This document shows positions 35,588-43,988 of a stretch of 64,000 bases of DNA, one piece after another. Every line of letters starts with the position of its first letter. Position 1 is the stretch's first letter. This stretch comes from AP-15 sp963750195 (lineage in GTDB: Bacteria > Pseudomonadota > Alphaproteobacteria > ATCC43930 > CGMCC-115725), in contig CAVVPS010000019.1 in assembly GCA_963750195.1 (NCBI GenBank), positions 62,001 through 126,000 on the forward strand, read 5' to 3'. The position numbers and the translations under genes are program-made. The notes below the pieces were generated by a model. The model did no database searches, was not told where the DNA came from, and was given only the letters and a program-made list of their open reading frames with translations.

Positions 35588-35975
35588 CTACCGGTCGGCG
35601 CCCCAGGCGCCGGGCCAATGGCGCGGCAAGCGACGCCGGGGGACCAGCATCAGATCGAATTGGAGGTCGAGCCCGGCGAGGTCGGGCCGGGTGCCGAGAA
35701 ATGCTTCGGCGGCGCGCGCGATGCGGCGGCGCTGGCGCGGCGCGAGCGCCGTCGCCGCCACGGCGATGTCCCCGCGGGACTTGACCTCGATGATCGCGAG
35801 CACCCGGCCCGCGCCGGGCGATAATGTCGATCTCGCCCGCTGGGCAGCGCCAGCCGCGCGCGACAATGCGCCAGCCACGCAGCCGCAGATGCCAGAGGCA
35901 AAGCCACTCCGCCAGCCGCCCGCGGCGTTCGGCGCGCCGTCGCTGCACGATGTTGCGGCGTCGCGTGCGCCTCAT
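35588..35975 (-). CDS. yraN: YraN family (UPF0102) endonuclease-like protein, one frameshift
   Basis: Protein of about 128 residues with the restriction-endonuclease-like fold of UPF0102. The conserved GEIDIIARRG and IIEVKSRGD motifs (the E-x-K nuclease core) lie in different frames; one extra G near 35810 (GGGTGCTC for GGTGCTC on the minus strand) separates them. Removing it gives RRGPVLAIIEVKSRGD. The C-terminal LQFDLMLVPRRRLPRHWPGAW is typical. ATG 35975 overlaps the rsmI stop. The cellular role of the family is not settled. Confidence 0.88.
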
Positions 35976-36944
35976 CGCTCGCCGTCCCGGATCGCCTGGG
36001 CGCGGCGATAGAGCTCGCTGCGGGGCAGGCCGGTCTCGGCGGCCAGCTTTGCCGCCGCGTCGCGCACGCCGGTTTCGGCGAGCGCCGCGCGCAGGCGCAG
36101 ATCGACCTCGCCGGCATCCGGCAAAATCGGTTCAGGAGGGCCGACGACGACGACGATCTCGCCGCGAGGCGGCCCGGTCTGCCGATAATGGCCGGCCAGA
36201 TCGGCGAGAGGTCCGCGCCGCACCTCTTCGTGCAGCTTGGTCAGCTCGCGCGCGACCGCGGCCTGCCTGGGGCCGAGAATTTCGCTGATGTCGGCGAGCG
36301 AGGCGGCAAGCCGTGAGGGCGCCTCGTAGAAGATCAGGGTGGCCTCGAGCGCCGCCCAGCGAGACAGCGCCTGGCGCCGCGCCACTTGCTGTCTCGGCAG
36401 GAAGCCGGCAAACAGAAAGGTGTCCGGCGGCATGCCCGATAGGATCAGTGCGGTCAGCGCCGCCGATGGGCCGGGAGCCGCGGTCACCGGCAAATTTTCG
36501 GCGATTGCCGCGCGGACCAGCTTGTAGCCCGGGTCGGAGACGAGCGGCGTGCCGGCATCGCTGACCAGCGCCACCCGCTCGCCGCGGCGTAGCGCCGCCA
36601 GAACGACCGGCCGTATCGCCTCGGCATTATGGTCGTGGTAGGTCTGCAGCGGCGTCCTGATGCCGTAGCGGGCGAGCAGCCGCGCCGTCACCCGGCTGTC
36701 CTCGCAATAGATCCGGTCGGCCGCGCCGCAGCACCTCGAGAGAACGCAGACTGACATCGCCGAGGTTGCCGATTGGCGTCGCCACCAGATAGAGACCGCC
36801 GGCCAAAGCTGCGCACGCCCCGGCGGTCGACGGCTCGGCCGGGTCGGGTTTACTCGGAGTCGGAGCACCGTTAGGCTCGCGCCCCTTATCGCTGCCACCC
36901 GAGGTTGCCTGTGCCGCGCTGGTGTTTCCCCCGGTTCGCCTCAC
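35972..36944 (-). CDS. rsmI: 16S rRNA (cytidine1402-2'-O)-methyltransferase RsmI, one frameshift
   Basis: SAM-dependent methyltransferase that modifies C1402 in the ribosomal P site, about 323 residues after repair. The tetrapyrrole-methylase fold is clear: GLYLVATPIGNLGDVSLR, CEDSRVTARLL, LVSDAGTPLVSDPGYKLV, AAPGPSAALTALILSG, FLFAGFLPR and FYEAPSRLAASL. The frame changes near 36725, where GCGCGGCC should be one base shorter, giving EVLRRADRIYCEDSR. GTG 36944 is the likely start, with a low-complexity N-terminal extension. It overlaps the divergent lipoprotein gene by 34 bases. Confidence 0.92.
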
Positions 36945-38176
36945 CCTGTCTGGTCCTTTTCGCGCTCGCCGCGCTTGCCTCCTGCGTTCCGCCGCCGATG
37001 GTACCGGCGCCGGTCGTCACCCCGCAACCACCCTACGGCCCGCCCACCGCGCCGCCAGCGCCACCGAAGCCGGCGGGACCGGCCGGGCCCGCAAAAGTTG
37101 CCTTGCTGGTGCCGCTGTCGGGCCCCAACGCCGGGCTCGGACAGGCGATCCTCAATGCCGCGCAGCTGGCGCTGTTCGAAACCGGCGGAGACCGGTTGAC
37201 CCTGGTTCCGCGCGACACCAAAGGGACCGCGGCGGGCGCCGCCGACGCCGCGCGGGCGGCGGTCGGCGAGGGGGTGGGCCTGATCCTCGGCCCCTTGCTC
37301 GCGGCAGAAGTCGAGGCGGTGAGGCCGATCGCCCGCGATGCTCACCTCAACATCATCGCCTTTTCGACGGTAACCGACCTTGCCGGCGGCAATACTTTTT
37401 TGATGGGCTTCCTGCCGCGGCAGGAAGTGGTGCGCGAGATCGCCTATGCACGTCAGCGCGCGATCGCTCGGTTCGCGGCCTTGGCTCCCGATACAGCCTA
37501 TGGGCATCTGATGGCCGATGCGTTGCGCGACACGGCGTCGGCGACCGGCGGGACGGTCGCGAAAATCGTGTTTTACGACCCGCGAACCGGCGATGTTTCG
37601 GCGGCGATCCAGCGCCTGCTGCCGGGCAGCGCCGCGCCGCCGAACGGCGACCCCGCGGCATCGGATCAATCCATTCCTGCCGCGCCGGCCGTGCCCAGCT
37701 TTGACGCGCTGCTGCTGCCGGAAGGCGGGAGCCAGCTGAAAGACATCGTCCGCGCGCTGTCGACGGCCGGGCTCGACACCAAAGCCACCCGCCTGCTCGG
37801 CAGCGGGCTCTGGGACGTCCCCGACATTGGCAATGAGCCGGCGCTCGACGGCGGTTGGTTTGCTGCCTCGCCACCCGACGCGCGGCGCGATTTCGAGCAG
37901 CGCTATCGCGCCACCTACGGCAGTGAGCCGCCGCGGCTGGCTTCGCTCGGCTATGACGCCGCCGCGCTGGCTGCGGTGCTGGCCCGCGGCGAGCGAGGCC
38001 CGCCCTTCTCGCACGAGGCGATCCTTGACCCGAACGGGTTCAGCGGCGTTGACGGGCTGTTCCGTTTCACCCCCGAGGGGCTGGTTCAGCGCAGCCTCGC
38101 CGTGCTTGAAGTCGAGCCCCAGGGCAATATCGTCGTCAGCCCGGCGCCGCAAAGCTTTCACGATCTCGGCTACTGA
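36911..38176 (+). CDS. Penicillin-binding protein activator (LpoA-like lipoprotein)
   Basis: Outer-membrane lipoprotein of 421 residues related to the LpoA periplasmic-binding-protein-like domain, which stimulates class A penicillin-binding proteins. The signal FASPCLVLFALAALASC has a lipobox at ALASC, followed by a Pro-rich linker. The binding-protein fold is visible in KVALLVPLSGPNAGLGQAILNAAQLALF, DTKGTAAGAADAARAAV, GLILGPLLAAEVEAV and NIIAFSTVTDLAGGNTFLMGF. GTG 36911 has GAGG six bases upstream; TTG 36905 is an alternative. It is divergent from rsmI, the usual arrangement. Confidence 0.88.
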   Translation: MPRWCFPRFASPCLVLFALAALASCVPPPMVPAPVVTPQPPYGPPTAPPAPPKPAGPAGPAKVALLVPLSGPNAGLGQAILNAAQLALFETGGDRLTLVPRDTKGTAAGAADAARAAVGEGVGLILGPLLAAEVEAVRPIARDAHLNIIAFSTVTDLAGGNTFLMGFLPRQEVVREIAYARQRAIARFAALAPDTAYGHLMADALRDTASATGGTVAKIVFYDPRTGDVSAAIQRLLPGSAAPPNGDPAASDQSIPAAPAVPSFDALLLPEGGSQLKDIVRALSTAGLDTKATRLLGSGLWDVPDIGNEPALDGGWFAASPPDARRDFEQRYRATYGSEPPRLASLGYDAAALAAVLARGERGPPFSHEAILDPNGFSGVDGLFRFTPEGLVQRSLAVLEVEPQGNIVVSPAPQSFHDLGY

Positions 38177-38435
38177 GCCGGGGCTGCCGAGACAGCTGTG
38201 ATCTGGCGCCTGCGATCGGGCGGGGCGATTTCCGGATCGACGCGGGTTGGTTCACCCGTCGCCGGAGAATGGTTGTAGATCCCCGTCGGGGGGCCCATCT
38301 GAGAGTAATCGTGTTTCGATAAGGGCATGGCCCCGCCGGTAAGCTTGCGAGCAACCGAACAGTGCTTCCCCAAATTGAGATGTGATCTGATCCGGCGAGA
38401 GCGTCGGACCAGAATTTTCTTGTTAAGGAAGCTCT

Positions 38436-38642
38436 ATGAGTATCGGTACTGTGAAGTGGTTTAACACGCAGAAGGGCTACGGGTTTATCGAGCCAGAGGA
38501 TGGTTCGAAGGACGTGTTTGTCCATATCTCGGCGGTCGAGCGGTCAGGTCTCGGGAACCTGCACGAGGGGCAGAAGGTCAGCTATCAGCTCGAGCGCGGC
38601 CAGCAGGGCAAGACCTCGGCGGTCGACCTGCAAGCGGCATAA
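38436..38642 (+). CDS. cspA: Cold-shock protein CspA family
   Basis: Single cold-shock domain of 68 residues, a nucleic-acid chaperone. RNP1-like KGYGFIEPEDG and RNP2-like DVFVHISAVE are both present. ATG 38436 follows AAGGA at six bases. The 260-base region upstream probably holds a long leader, as in many csp genes. A strong hairpin lies just after the stop. The protein should bind single-stranded RNA and DNA; nothing shows whether this copy is cold-induced. Confidence 0.95.
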   Translation: MSIGTVKWFNTQKGYGFIEPEDGSKDVFVHISAVERSGLGNLHEGQKVSYQLERGQQGKTSAVDLQAA

Positions 38643-38649
38643 GATGAGC

Positions 38650-38679
38650 GCCGACGCCGCCGCTCGGCGGCGTCGGCGG
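38650..38679 (+). terminator. GC-rich hairpin after cspA
   Basis: A 13-bp perfect stem (CGCCGACGCCGCC paired with GGCGGCGTCGGCG, 38650-38662 and 38667-38679) with a GCTC tetraloop begins seven bases after the cspA stop. No T-run follows, so it is either an atypical terminator or an mRNA-stabilising 3' structure separating cspA from the next small gene. Confidence 0.6.
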
Positions 38680-38717
38680 GCCCACCAGGCCGGGGAGATC
38701 GAGCTGGGGAGAAGAGC

Positions 38718-38912
38718 ATGTCACAGCACAAATTTCGCGTCGGGCAAGCAGTGGAGTTCTCTCCCGACCCGGGTGTCGATCGTCTGAGCAGAGGCCGCTA
38801 TACGATCGTCCGTCTGCTTCCGCTGGAAGGAAACACGCCGCAATACCGGATCAAGAGCGCGGCAGACGGGCACGAGCGGATGGTCCGAGAGAGCCAAATA
38901 GGCCCGCGATAA
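38718..38912 (+). CDS. Small conserved alphaproteobacterial protein
   Basis: Basic protein of 64 residues, HKFRVGQAVEFSP then RGRYTIVRLLPLEGNTPQYRIKSAADGHERMVRESQI. The pattern resembles a small SH3-like barrel found widely in Rhizobiales-type genomes and often left as hypothetical. ATG 38718 has GGGGAGAAG upstream. It is 75 bases after cspA on the same strand; a functional link is not established. I recognise the family by look only. Confidence 0.8.
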   Translation: MSQHKFRVGQAVEFSPDPGVDRLSRGRYTIVRLLPLEGNTPQYRIKSAADGHERMVRESQIGPR

Positions 38913-39270
38913 TTTGCTTTCGGCGAAAGGTCATCCGGACGTTTATCCATCATCCGGTCGCTTATCTAAACGAGTACTAAAGCACGCTGACGATTCGGCC
39001 TTCCTCGCCTCGGCCGATAAGGCGTCGCGATCGGTTCGGTCACAACTGAATCGGAATGCCTCTTAAAAATCGAGAGACGCAAGCGGCTTCGAGTCGCCGA
39101 TTTTGCCGAAAGCGCTCAACATATAACAACGGTTTTAGTATATATGTAATAGTTGGGCTCGGAAGGTGACCAACCCGAATCGATTGTTCCCCTTCCGAGT
39201 CCCTTAAGTGAGACAGGTGCTCTAGCAGCCTGTCGGCGTTTGGCGCAACTATTTAGGACTACTGGTTCAG
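38913..39270. other. Lower-GC intergenic stretch with inverted repeats
   Basis: About 360 bases without a credible gene. It is visibly richer in A+T than its surroundings. It contains ACATATA (39119-39125) mirrored by TATATGT (39141-39147), and the perfect 9-bp arms CTCGGAAGG (39158-39166) and CCTTCCGAG (39191-39199). The second repeat lies 72 bases beyond the stop of the minus-strand gene at 39271 and could end its transcript. Confidence 0.5.
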
Positions 39271-39600
39271 TCAGGTGCGCGCCGTAGGGCCTACACGACC
39301 ACCCGTCGGGGCCGATGGGGCCGTGTGACCGCCGTCCTCGGCGAAGACGGCTACGTGCGCCCCTCCCCGCTTTTGAAGGGCCTCCACAGCGGTATTTATC
39401 CCACTGTATACCGCTTCGCGAACTCCAGCGTCGGACACATGCTTCGCCGCCGCCTGAAACGACGCCAAAATGGTTGCGTCCCGAATCAGCTGTGGATAGT
39501 TTACGGGGCCCGGGCCTGGACGAAATGGGACTATTGGAACCTCAATAACTGGAATCTCATAGCAATGCTCTACGCCGCCCAGTCTGAAGCAGATTTGCAT
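39271..39600 (-). CDS. Hypothetical protein (islet cistron 3)
   Basis: Protein of 109 residues beginning MQICFRLGGVEHCYEIPVI and continuing with a helical stretch (QLIRDATILASFQAAAKHV) and a Thr/Gly/Pro-rich tail. ATG 39600 has a near-ideal AGGAGGT site nine bases upstream, and the preceding reading frame stops at 39602, which argues for a real gene. No motif, signal peptide or membrane segment is recognised. It belongs to the minus-strand set of small genes in the lower-GC islet. Confidence 0.6.
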   Translation of the reverse strand: MQICFRLGGVEHCYEIPVIEVPIVPFRPGPGPVNYPQLIRDATILASFQAAAKHVSDAGVREAVYSGINTAVEALQKRGGAHVAVFAEDGGHTAPSAPTGGRVGPTART

Positions 39601-39601
39601 T

Positions 39602-39962
39602 TTACTGTACCTCCTGCTGGCGAGAACGGACATCCGATCCGCCCGCGCTCGACAGATAGCTCGGAAATCGGTCGGGGAGTGTGAGGTAGTTCACATTTGG
39701 GAAATATTTATTTAAACCGACATTCCCAGATTCTGGGTCGTTGCGAGGCCACGACCAGCCCTTCTGGCCTCTTCGGCAACGGTAAATGGCGCCCCGCGTG
39801 GGCGGGTCCCCCATCGCCGCCCCGTCCGATGTTATCTATAATACTGACGCTTATATCAGAATTCGGTCCAGGGCGCTCAACAATGCCATTCCATCCGGGG
39901 AATCCGGGCTGAAGCAATTCGCATGCAACTACGGTCCCCGACTTGAGGGTGCCCGTCAACAT
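39602..39962 (-). CDS. Hypothetical protein (islet cistron 2), probable frameshift
   Basis: As read, an 84-residue frame from ATG 39962 stops at 39708. With one base fewer in the C5 run at 39808-39812 (G5 on the coding strand) it joins an open frame to 39602 and gives about 120 residues ending NKYFPNVNYLTLPDRFPSYLSSAGG, just before the next gene's ribosome binding site. The N-terminal half reads TLKSGTVVACELLQPGFPG and GPNSDISVSIIDNIG. The start overlaps the upstream gene's stop, suggesting coupling. No family is recognised. Confidence 0.5.
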
Positions 39963-40138
39963 TGATTAGGGCTATTGAGCCCGTGTGTCTGATCCCATTG
40001 AATGCTGGACAGAAAAGACAACCAACGATTTGTCTCTCGCAGGGCGTTTAAGACCGAAGTCACAAACCACAGGTTGAGGCAAAGTAGAGCCAGAGTACTT
40101 AGCTCGAACCAATGGATAATTATCCAGCGGATCGTCAT
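39956..40138 (-). CDS. Small membrane protein (islet cistron 1)
   Basis: Protein of 60 residues with one clear membrane segment (WFELSTLALLCLNLWFVTSVL) after a short N terminus (MTIRWIIIH), and a polar tail. ATG 40138 has GGAGTGGG six bases upstream. Its last codons overlap the ATG of the next gene. Small single-pass proteins like this occur in phage lysis genes, toxins and immunity proteins, but nothing here decides among these. It is not similar to any family I know. Confidence 0.55.
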   Translation of the reverse strand: MTIRWIIIHWFELSTLALLCLNLWFVTSVLNALRETNRWLSFLSSIQWDQTHGLNSPNQC

Positions 40139-40344
40139 GTCCCACTCCGTTGCAGTCGGTTGGCATCGCCGCGGGCAATGTCGGGGAAACGATAGGGCTT
40201 TGCTCGACGCCGGCACACTGAGTTTTCGCGTCGAGACCGCCTGGCTGTCCGATGGTGACGGTTTTCCCGGTTACAGGGGCTGGAAAACGGGGAATACTCT
40301 TCGATTTGTGGGGCAATCGTGTGGCGGTTCTGAGGGAGGGTTCG

Positions 40345-41169
40345 ATGCCGAGTTCTGCTCGAGTGGCGCTGATCACCGGGTGCGGCAAGCCCGTCGGTAT
40401 CGGCAATTCGACGGCGCGGGCGTTGGCTGCGGCCGGGGTGACAGTCGTCGTTGCCGACGTGGTCGCGACGGGTGTGGCCAACGAGCACAATGTTCAAGGC
40501 GACACCGACGCCTCGTGGGGCGGGGTCGACGGTCTGGTCGAAGAACTCGTCCGCAGCGGGCGAACCGCCTCTTCGACCTTGGGCGATGTCAGCGTCGAGG
40601 CCGATGCCGGGCGCATGGTCGAGGATGTGCTGAGCCGCTATGGGCGGCTCGACATCCTCGTCAACAACGCCGGGGCGCCGCAGGGCGCCGATCGCAACGA
40701 GATCGAGGATGTGCCGATCGAGGCCTGGGAGCGCACGATGGCCGTCAATGCCCGCGGCTGCTTTCTGATGTCGCGCGCCGCGGTTCCGGCGATGCGCAAG
40801 GCGCGCTGGGGCCGCATCGTCAGCGTGTCGTCGAAGGCGGCGTTCCGGCCCGGCCGCAACCGCGCGACCTATGCCGCCTCGAAGGCGGCGATCGTCGGCT
40901 TCACGAAATCTTTGGCCTTCGATCTGGCGCCGCTCGGGATCACGGTCAACGCTGTCTGTCCCGGCCCGATCCGCACCTCGCGGGCAATCAGCACCAATCG
41001 GCGCGAATATGGCGACGACCTCGAAATCGGCTTTGCCGAACGGTCGAAGGCGATTCCGGTCGGACGCTTCGGCAGCCCCGACGAGGTCGCGGCGATGATC
41101 GCCTTCCTCGCCTCCGACCAAGCCGCCTTCGTCACCGGCCAAGCGATCGGCATCGACGGCGGCTGGTAA
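40345..41169 (+). CDS. SDR family oxidoreductase
   Basis: Short-chain dehydrogenase of 274 residues. Its cofactor loop is TGCGKPVGIGNSTARAL, a variant with insertion seen in some 3-oxoacyl reductase-like SDRs. NNAGAPQGAD, the catalytic VSVSSKAAF, YAASKAAIVG and PGPIRTSRA follow, and the C terminus is VTGQAIGIDGGW. An insertion (GVANEHNVQGDTDASW) follows strand two. ATG 40345 lies just after GAGGGAGGG. The stop is 30 bases from the convergent MetE-like gene. Confidence 0.9.
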   Translation: MPSSARVALITGCGKPVGIGNSTARALAAAGVTVVVADVVATGVANEHNVQGDTDASWGGVDGLVEELVRSGRTASSTLGDVSVEADAGRMVEDVLSRYGRLDILVNNAGAPQGADRNEIEDVPIEAWERTMAVNARGCFLMSRAAVPAMRKARWGRIVSVSSKAAFRPGRNRATYAASKAAIVGFTKSLAFDLAPLGITVNAVCPGPIRTSRAISTNRREYGDDLEIGFAERSKAIPVGRFGSPDEVAAMIAFLASDQAAFVTGQAIGIDGGW

Positions 41170-41199
41170 CCCGCGTCCGGATTCCGCCGCCGAACAGCA

Positions 41200-42237
41200 C
41201 TAGCCGCCGGTCAGCTCGCGTCGCACGATCGCCGCGCCGTCGGCCAGTGCCTTGAGCTTGGCGAAGGCAAGATCGCGCGGCAGGTATTTCATGCCGCAAT
41301 CGGGAGCCGGGATTAGCCGCTCGGCGGGGATATGCCGGAGCGCGGCGCGGATGCGGGAAGCGACGGTTTCGGGGGTTTCGGGCCGCGGGTCACCCATGCT
41401 GATGACCCCGAAGATGACGGTCTTGTCGCCGAGGTGGTCGAGATTACCGAGATCGAGGTTGGGCTGCGCCGCCTCGATCGAGATCTGCTGCGCCACCGTG
41501 CCGGTCAACTCCGACAGAAACGAATAGCCGTTGGGCTTGTCGCGCGAGACATAGGCGTAACCGAAGCACAGGTGCAGCGCGGTGGGGCCGGCGATGCCTT
41601 GCAATGCCCGGTTGATCGCCGGCAAGGCCAACCGCCGCGCTTCCTCCGGCCGGGCCTGCAGCCAAGGCTCGTCGAGCTGGATTACATCCGCCCCGGCCGC
41701 CTTCAAATCACGGACCTCGGCATTGACTGCCGCGGCGTAATCCATCACCAGCTCTTCTTCGTCCTGGTAGAACTCGTTCTTGGCCTGGCGCGACATCGTG
41801 AACGGACCGGGCAGCGTAATCTTGATCGGATGGTCCGTGCTGCGCCGCAGGAATTCGACATCGCGGACCTCGACCTGACGCAGCCGCCGGATCGGGCCGA
41901 CGATGCGCGGCACGACAACGGTGCCCCTCGACCGCCCGCGCACCTCCGCCGGATTGTCGAGATCAACCCCCGAAAGTGCGGTCGCAAAGCGATTCGAATA
42001 GCTTTCGCGGCGGATCTCGCCATCGGTGATAATATCGACCCCGGCTTGCTCCATATCGCGGATCGCCAGCCGGGTCGCGTCGTCCTGCGCCTGTTCGAGC
42101 CACGGCTCGGACACGCGCCATAGCTCCTGCGCGCGCACCCGCACCGGCGGCAGATGCGTCAGCCGCTCGCGGTCGATCAGCCAGTCCGGCTGCGGATAGC
42201 TCCCGACGACGGTGGTCGGGAGAAGGGTTTCGGTCAT
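41200..42237 (-). CDS. Cobalamin-independent methionine synthase-like protein (MetE C-terminal domain)
   Basis: TIM-barrel protein of 345 residues corresponding to the zinc-binding C-terminal half of MetE. Motifs include TTVVGSYPQPDWL, DIITDGEIRRESYSNRFA, GADVIQLDEPWLQARPEEA, LHLCFGYAY (zinc His and Cys) and PDCGMKYLPRDLAFAKL (second zinc Cys). Stand-alone proteins of this group lack the N-terminal MetE domain and are thought to transfer methyl groups from other donors or act in S-methyl-compound metabolism. It is a single gene, divergent from nothing nearby. Confidence 0.88.
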   Translation of the reverse strand: MTETLLPTTVVGSYPQPDWLIDRERLTHLPPVRVRAQELWRVSEPWLEQAQDDATRLAIRDMEQAGVDIITDGEIRRESYSNRFATALSGVDLDNPAEVRGRSRGTVVVPRIVGPIRRLRQVEVRDVEFLRRSTDHPIKITLPGPFTMSRQAKNEFYQDEEELVMDYAAAVNAEVRDLKAAGADVIQLDEPWLQARPEEARRLALPAINRALQGIAGPTALHLCFGYAYVSRDKPNGYSFLSELTGTVAQQISIEAAQPNLDLGNLDHLGDKTVIFGVISMGDPRPETPETVASRIRAALRHIPAERLIPAPDCGMKYLPRDLAFAKLKALADGAAIVRRELTGG

Positions 42238-42357
42238 CCTTGCCGCCTCATCCTGGGCTGTGTTTTCTTCGGCGCCGCAGCCCGAGAATAGCGGGTTTTC
42301 GACCGGTATTGGAAGCCGCGGCCCAGAGCTGGTGTGCGGCTCTCCGCCAGGGCCGGC

Positions 42358-43101
42358 TCAGGCGGCCGCGCGGACCGGCGCGTTCGCACCTCGCTCGGCG
42401 CGGATCGCCGCGAGCACTTTGGGGTAATAGACCGGCGGGATGATGCCATACCGCGCGCGGATCGTCTCGACCGGCTCGGCCAGCAGGTTCTCCCAATCGG
42501 CCGCGACCAACCATTTCGCCCGCCGGCCATGGCGGTAGCCTTCGAATACCGTCCGCCGCACCGCATGGCCGGGACGCGCCCGAGATATCCGCTGCGAGGC
42601 GACGATTGCGATCAGCGCGAACCCCTTCAGCCCGGTCTGCGCGAACGAGAACGCAGTCAGACAGGCTTCGCCGAGCGGGTCGCGGCCGTAGCCGCTGACG
42701 ATATGCAGCAAATCGTGCATCTCGCGGCTGCGCTCGCGGAACAGGGTCATGTCCTCGCCTGCCGGCAATTGTTCGCGGAATTGCGAGGCTTCGACCAGCC
42801 CTTCGGCCGACAGGTTTTCCGCCGCCATGAATTCATAGTACGCACGCCCGAGCGTGCCGGGCGGGAGGGCCGCAAGGCTTTTCCGGTCGCTCAGCCGATC
42901 GAATAGCTGGCGGCGCTCGGCCAGCACCGCCCGGCCGGTCTCGGTCTGGCGGAAACGCGCAAACTGGCGCAGGGAGGTCTTGCCGCGCAGTGCGTCCATA
43001 AGCAAAAACACTTGGCGGGTGTCCTCGCGATCGCGCATCAGGCCGCGCATCGCGCGGATGGCGGCGATTGGGTGGAGACGGGTGCTGGTGGTTTGCGGCA
43101 T
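42358..43101 (-). CDS. Coq4 family protein (ubiquinone biosynthesis-like)
   Basis: Protein of 247 residues similar to Coq4, which in eukaryotes removes C1 groups and scaffolds ubiquinone assembly. The metal motif HDLLHIVSGYGRDPLGE (HDxxH then E) is intact, and AYYEFMAAENLSAEGLVEA is another family region. ATG 43101 is chosen because GGGGA is eight bases upstream; an in-frame ATG at 43128 is an alternative. It is divergent from a TetR gene with an inverted repeat between them, so it is likely that regulator's target. Confidence 0.82.
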   Translation of the reverse strand: MPQTTSTRLHPIAAIRAMRGLMRDREDTRQVFLLMDALRGKTSLRQFARFRQTETGRAVLAERRQLFDRLSDRKSLAALPPGTLGRAYYEFMAAENLSAEGLVEASQFREQLPAGEDMTLFRERSREMHDLLHIVSGYGRDPLGEACLTAFSFAQTGLKGFALIAIVASQRISRARPGHAVRRTVFEGYRHGRRAKWLVAADWENLLAEPVETIRARYGIIPPVYYPKVLAAIRAERGANAPVRAAA

Positions 43102-43145
43102 AGCTTGATCCCCACGTGAGGTCGACATCAACAGGTTAGCCTTGC

Positions 43146-43159
43146 TGACAATTATGTCA
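43146..43159. promoter_or_regulatory. Inverted repeat in the coq4-like/tetR divergent promoter, candidate TetR operator
   Basis: TGACA-ATTA-TGTCA, five-base arms around four bases, lies between the divergent genes, 36 bases before the tetR start. On the minus strand it contains TTGACA, a good -35 match for the coq4-like gene. The position fits an autoregulating TetR repressor that also controls its neighbour. Regulation itself is inferred. Confidence 0.5.
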
Positions 43160-43194
43160 ATATAAAATCGGGGCATCGAGAGGAACATCGGGCG

Positions 43195-43809
43195 ATGGCC
43201 GAAACGGTCAAGCGGGTCCGCCGGACGCCGGACGAGACACGGCGGCTGATCCTCGATGCGGCGCAGGCGGCGATCGCCCGCACCGGGCCCGAAGGACTGA
43301 GGCTGCACGACATCGCCGCCGCCGCCGGCATCTCGCATCCGCTGATCCTTCACCATTTCGGTAGCCGAGCCGGCCTGGTGCGCGCGCTGACCCGCGAGGC
43401 GATCGCCGAATTCAAGGATAAACTGGTCGCCGCGATGACCGAACGCGACTACTCGATCGAACAGCAGCTCGACCGGGTGTTCGATGCATTCCGCAACGGG
43501 CTGGGACAGCGGCTGGCATGGCTGGCCACCGTCGATCCCGACAATGACCAGAGCGGCGCGACGATGATCCAGCGCGAGATCGCCGACCACCTGCACGCCC
43601 GCCGGGTTGCGACGACGCCGCCGGGCATTACGGTGGCGCGGGAGGACAGCCAATTTCTGGTCTACCTGATCGCCACCGCCGCGCTCGGCGACGCGATTTA
43701 CGGCGCCCAGTTCCGCCGCAGCGCCGGGCTAGAGGAAGAACCGGAGATCGACAGCCGGTTCCGCGCCTGGCTCGCCGCGCTGATACGGGGTCGCACCACG
43801 ACCCCCTAA
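43195..43809 (+). CDS. TetR/AcrR family transcriptional regulator
   Basis: Repressor-type DNA-binding protein of 204 residues. The helix-turn-helix is typical: TRRLILDAAQAAIARTGPEGLRLHDIAAAAGISHPLILHHFGSRAGLV at residues 14-62. The C-terminal ligand domain is unassigned. Upstream GAGAGGAAC serves as ribosome binding site for ATG 43195. Divergence from the Coq4-like gene and the inverted repeat at 43146-43159 suggest local control. Confidence 0.92.
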   Translation: MAETVKRVRRTPDETRRLILDAAQAAIARTGPEGLRLHDIAAAAGISHPLILHHFGSRAGLVRALTREAIAEFKDKLVAAMTERDYSIEQQLDRVFDAFRNGLGQRLAWLATVDPDNDQSGATMIQREIADHLHARRVATTPPGITVAREDSQFLVYLIATAALGDAIYGAQFRRSAGLEEEPEIDSRFRAWLAALIRGRTTTP

Positions 43810-43988
43810 CTGGTGCCATCGCAAGAGATTTGAATTTATTTCGGCAACCGGCCGGCGACTTCCCAATCGAGATCGCGAAGCGATTGACGACATTGCTTGG
43901 CAAGCTGTCCTCGAATCAACGGCGCTTTCGGGTTTCCACCCCGGCTGCGCCGCCGCATAGTGACGCGCATCCAAGATGGAGGAACCAC

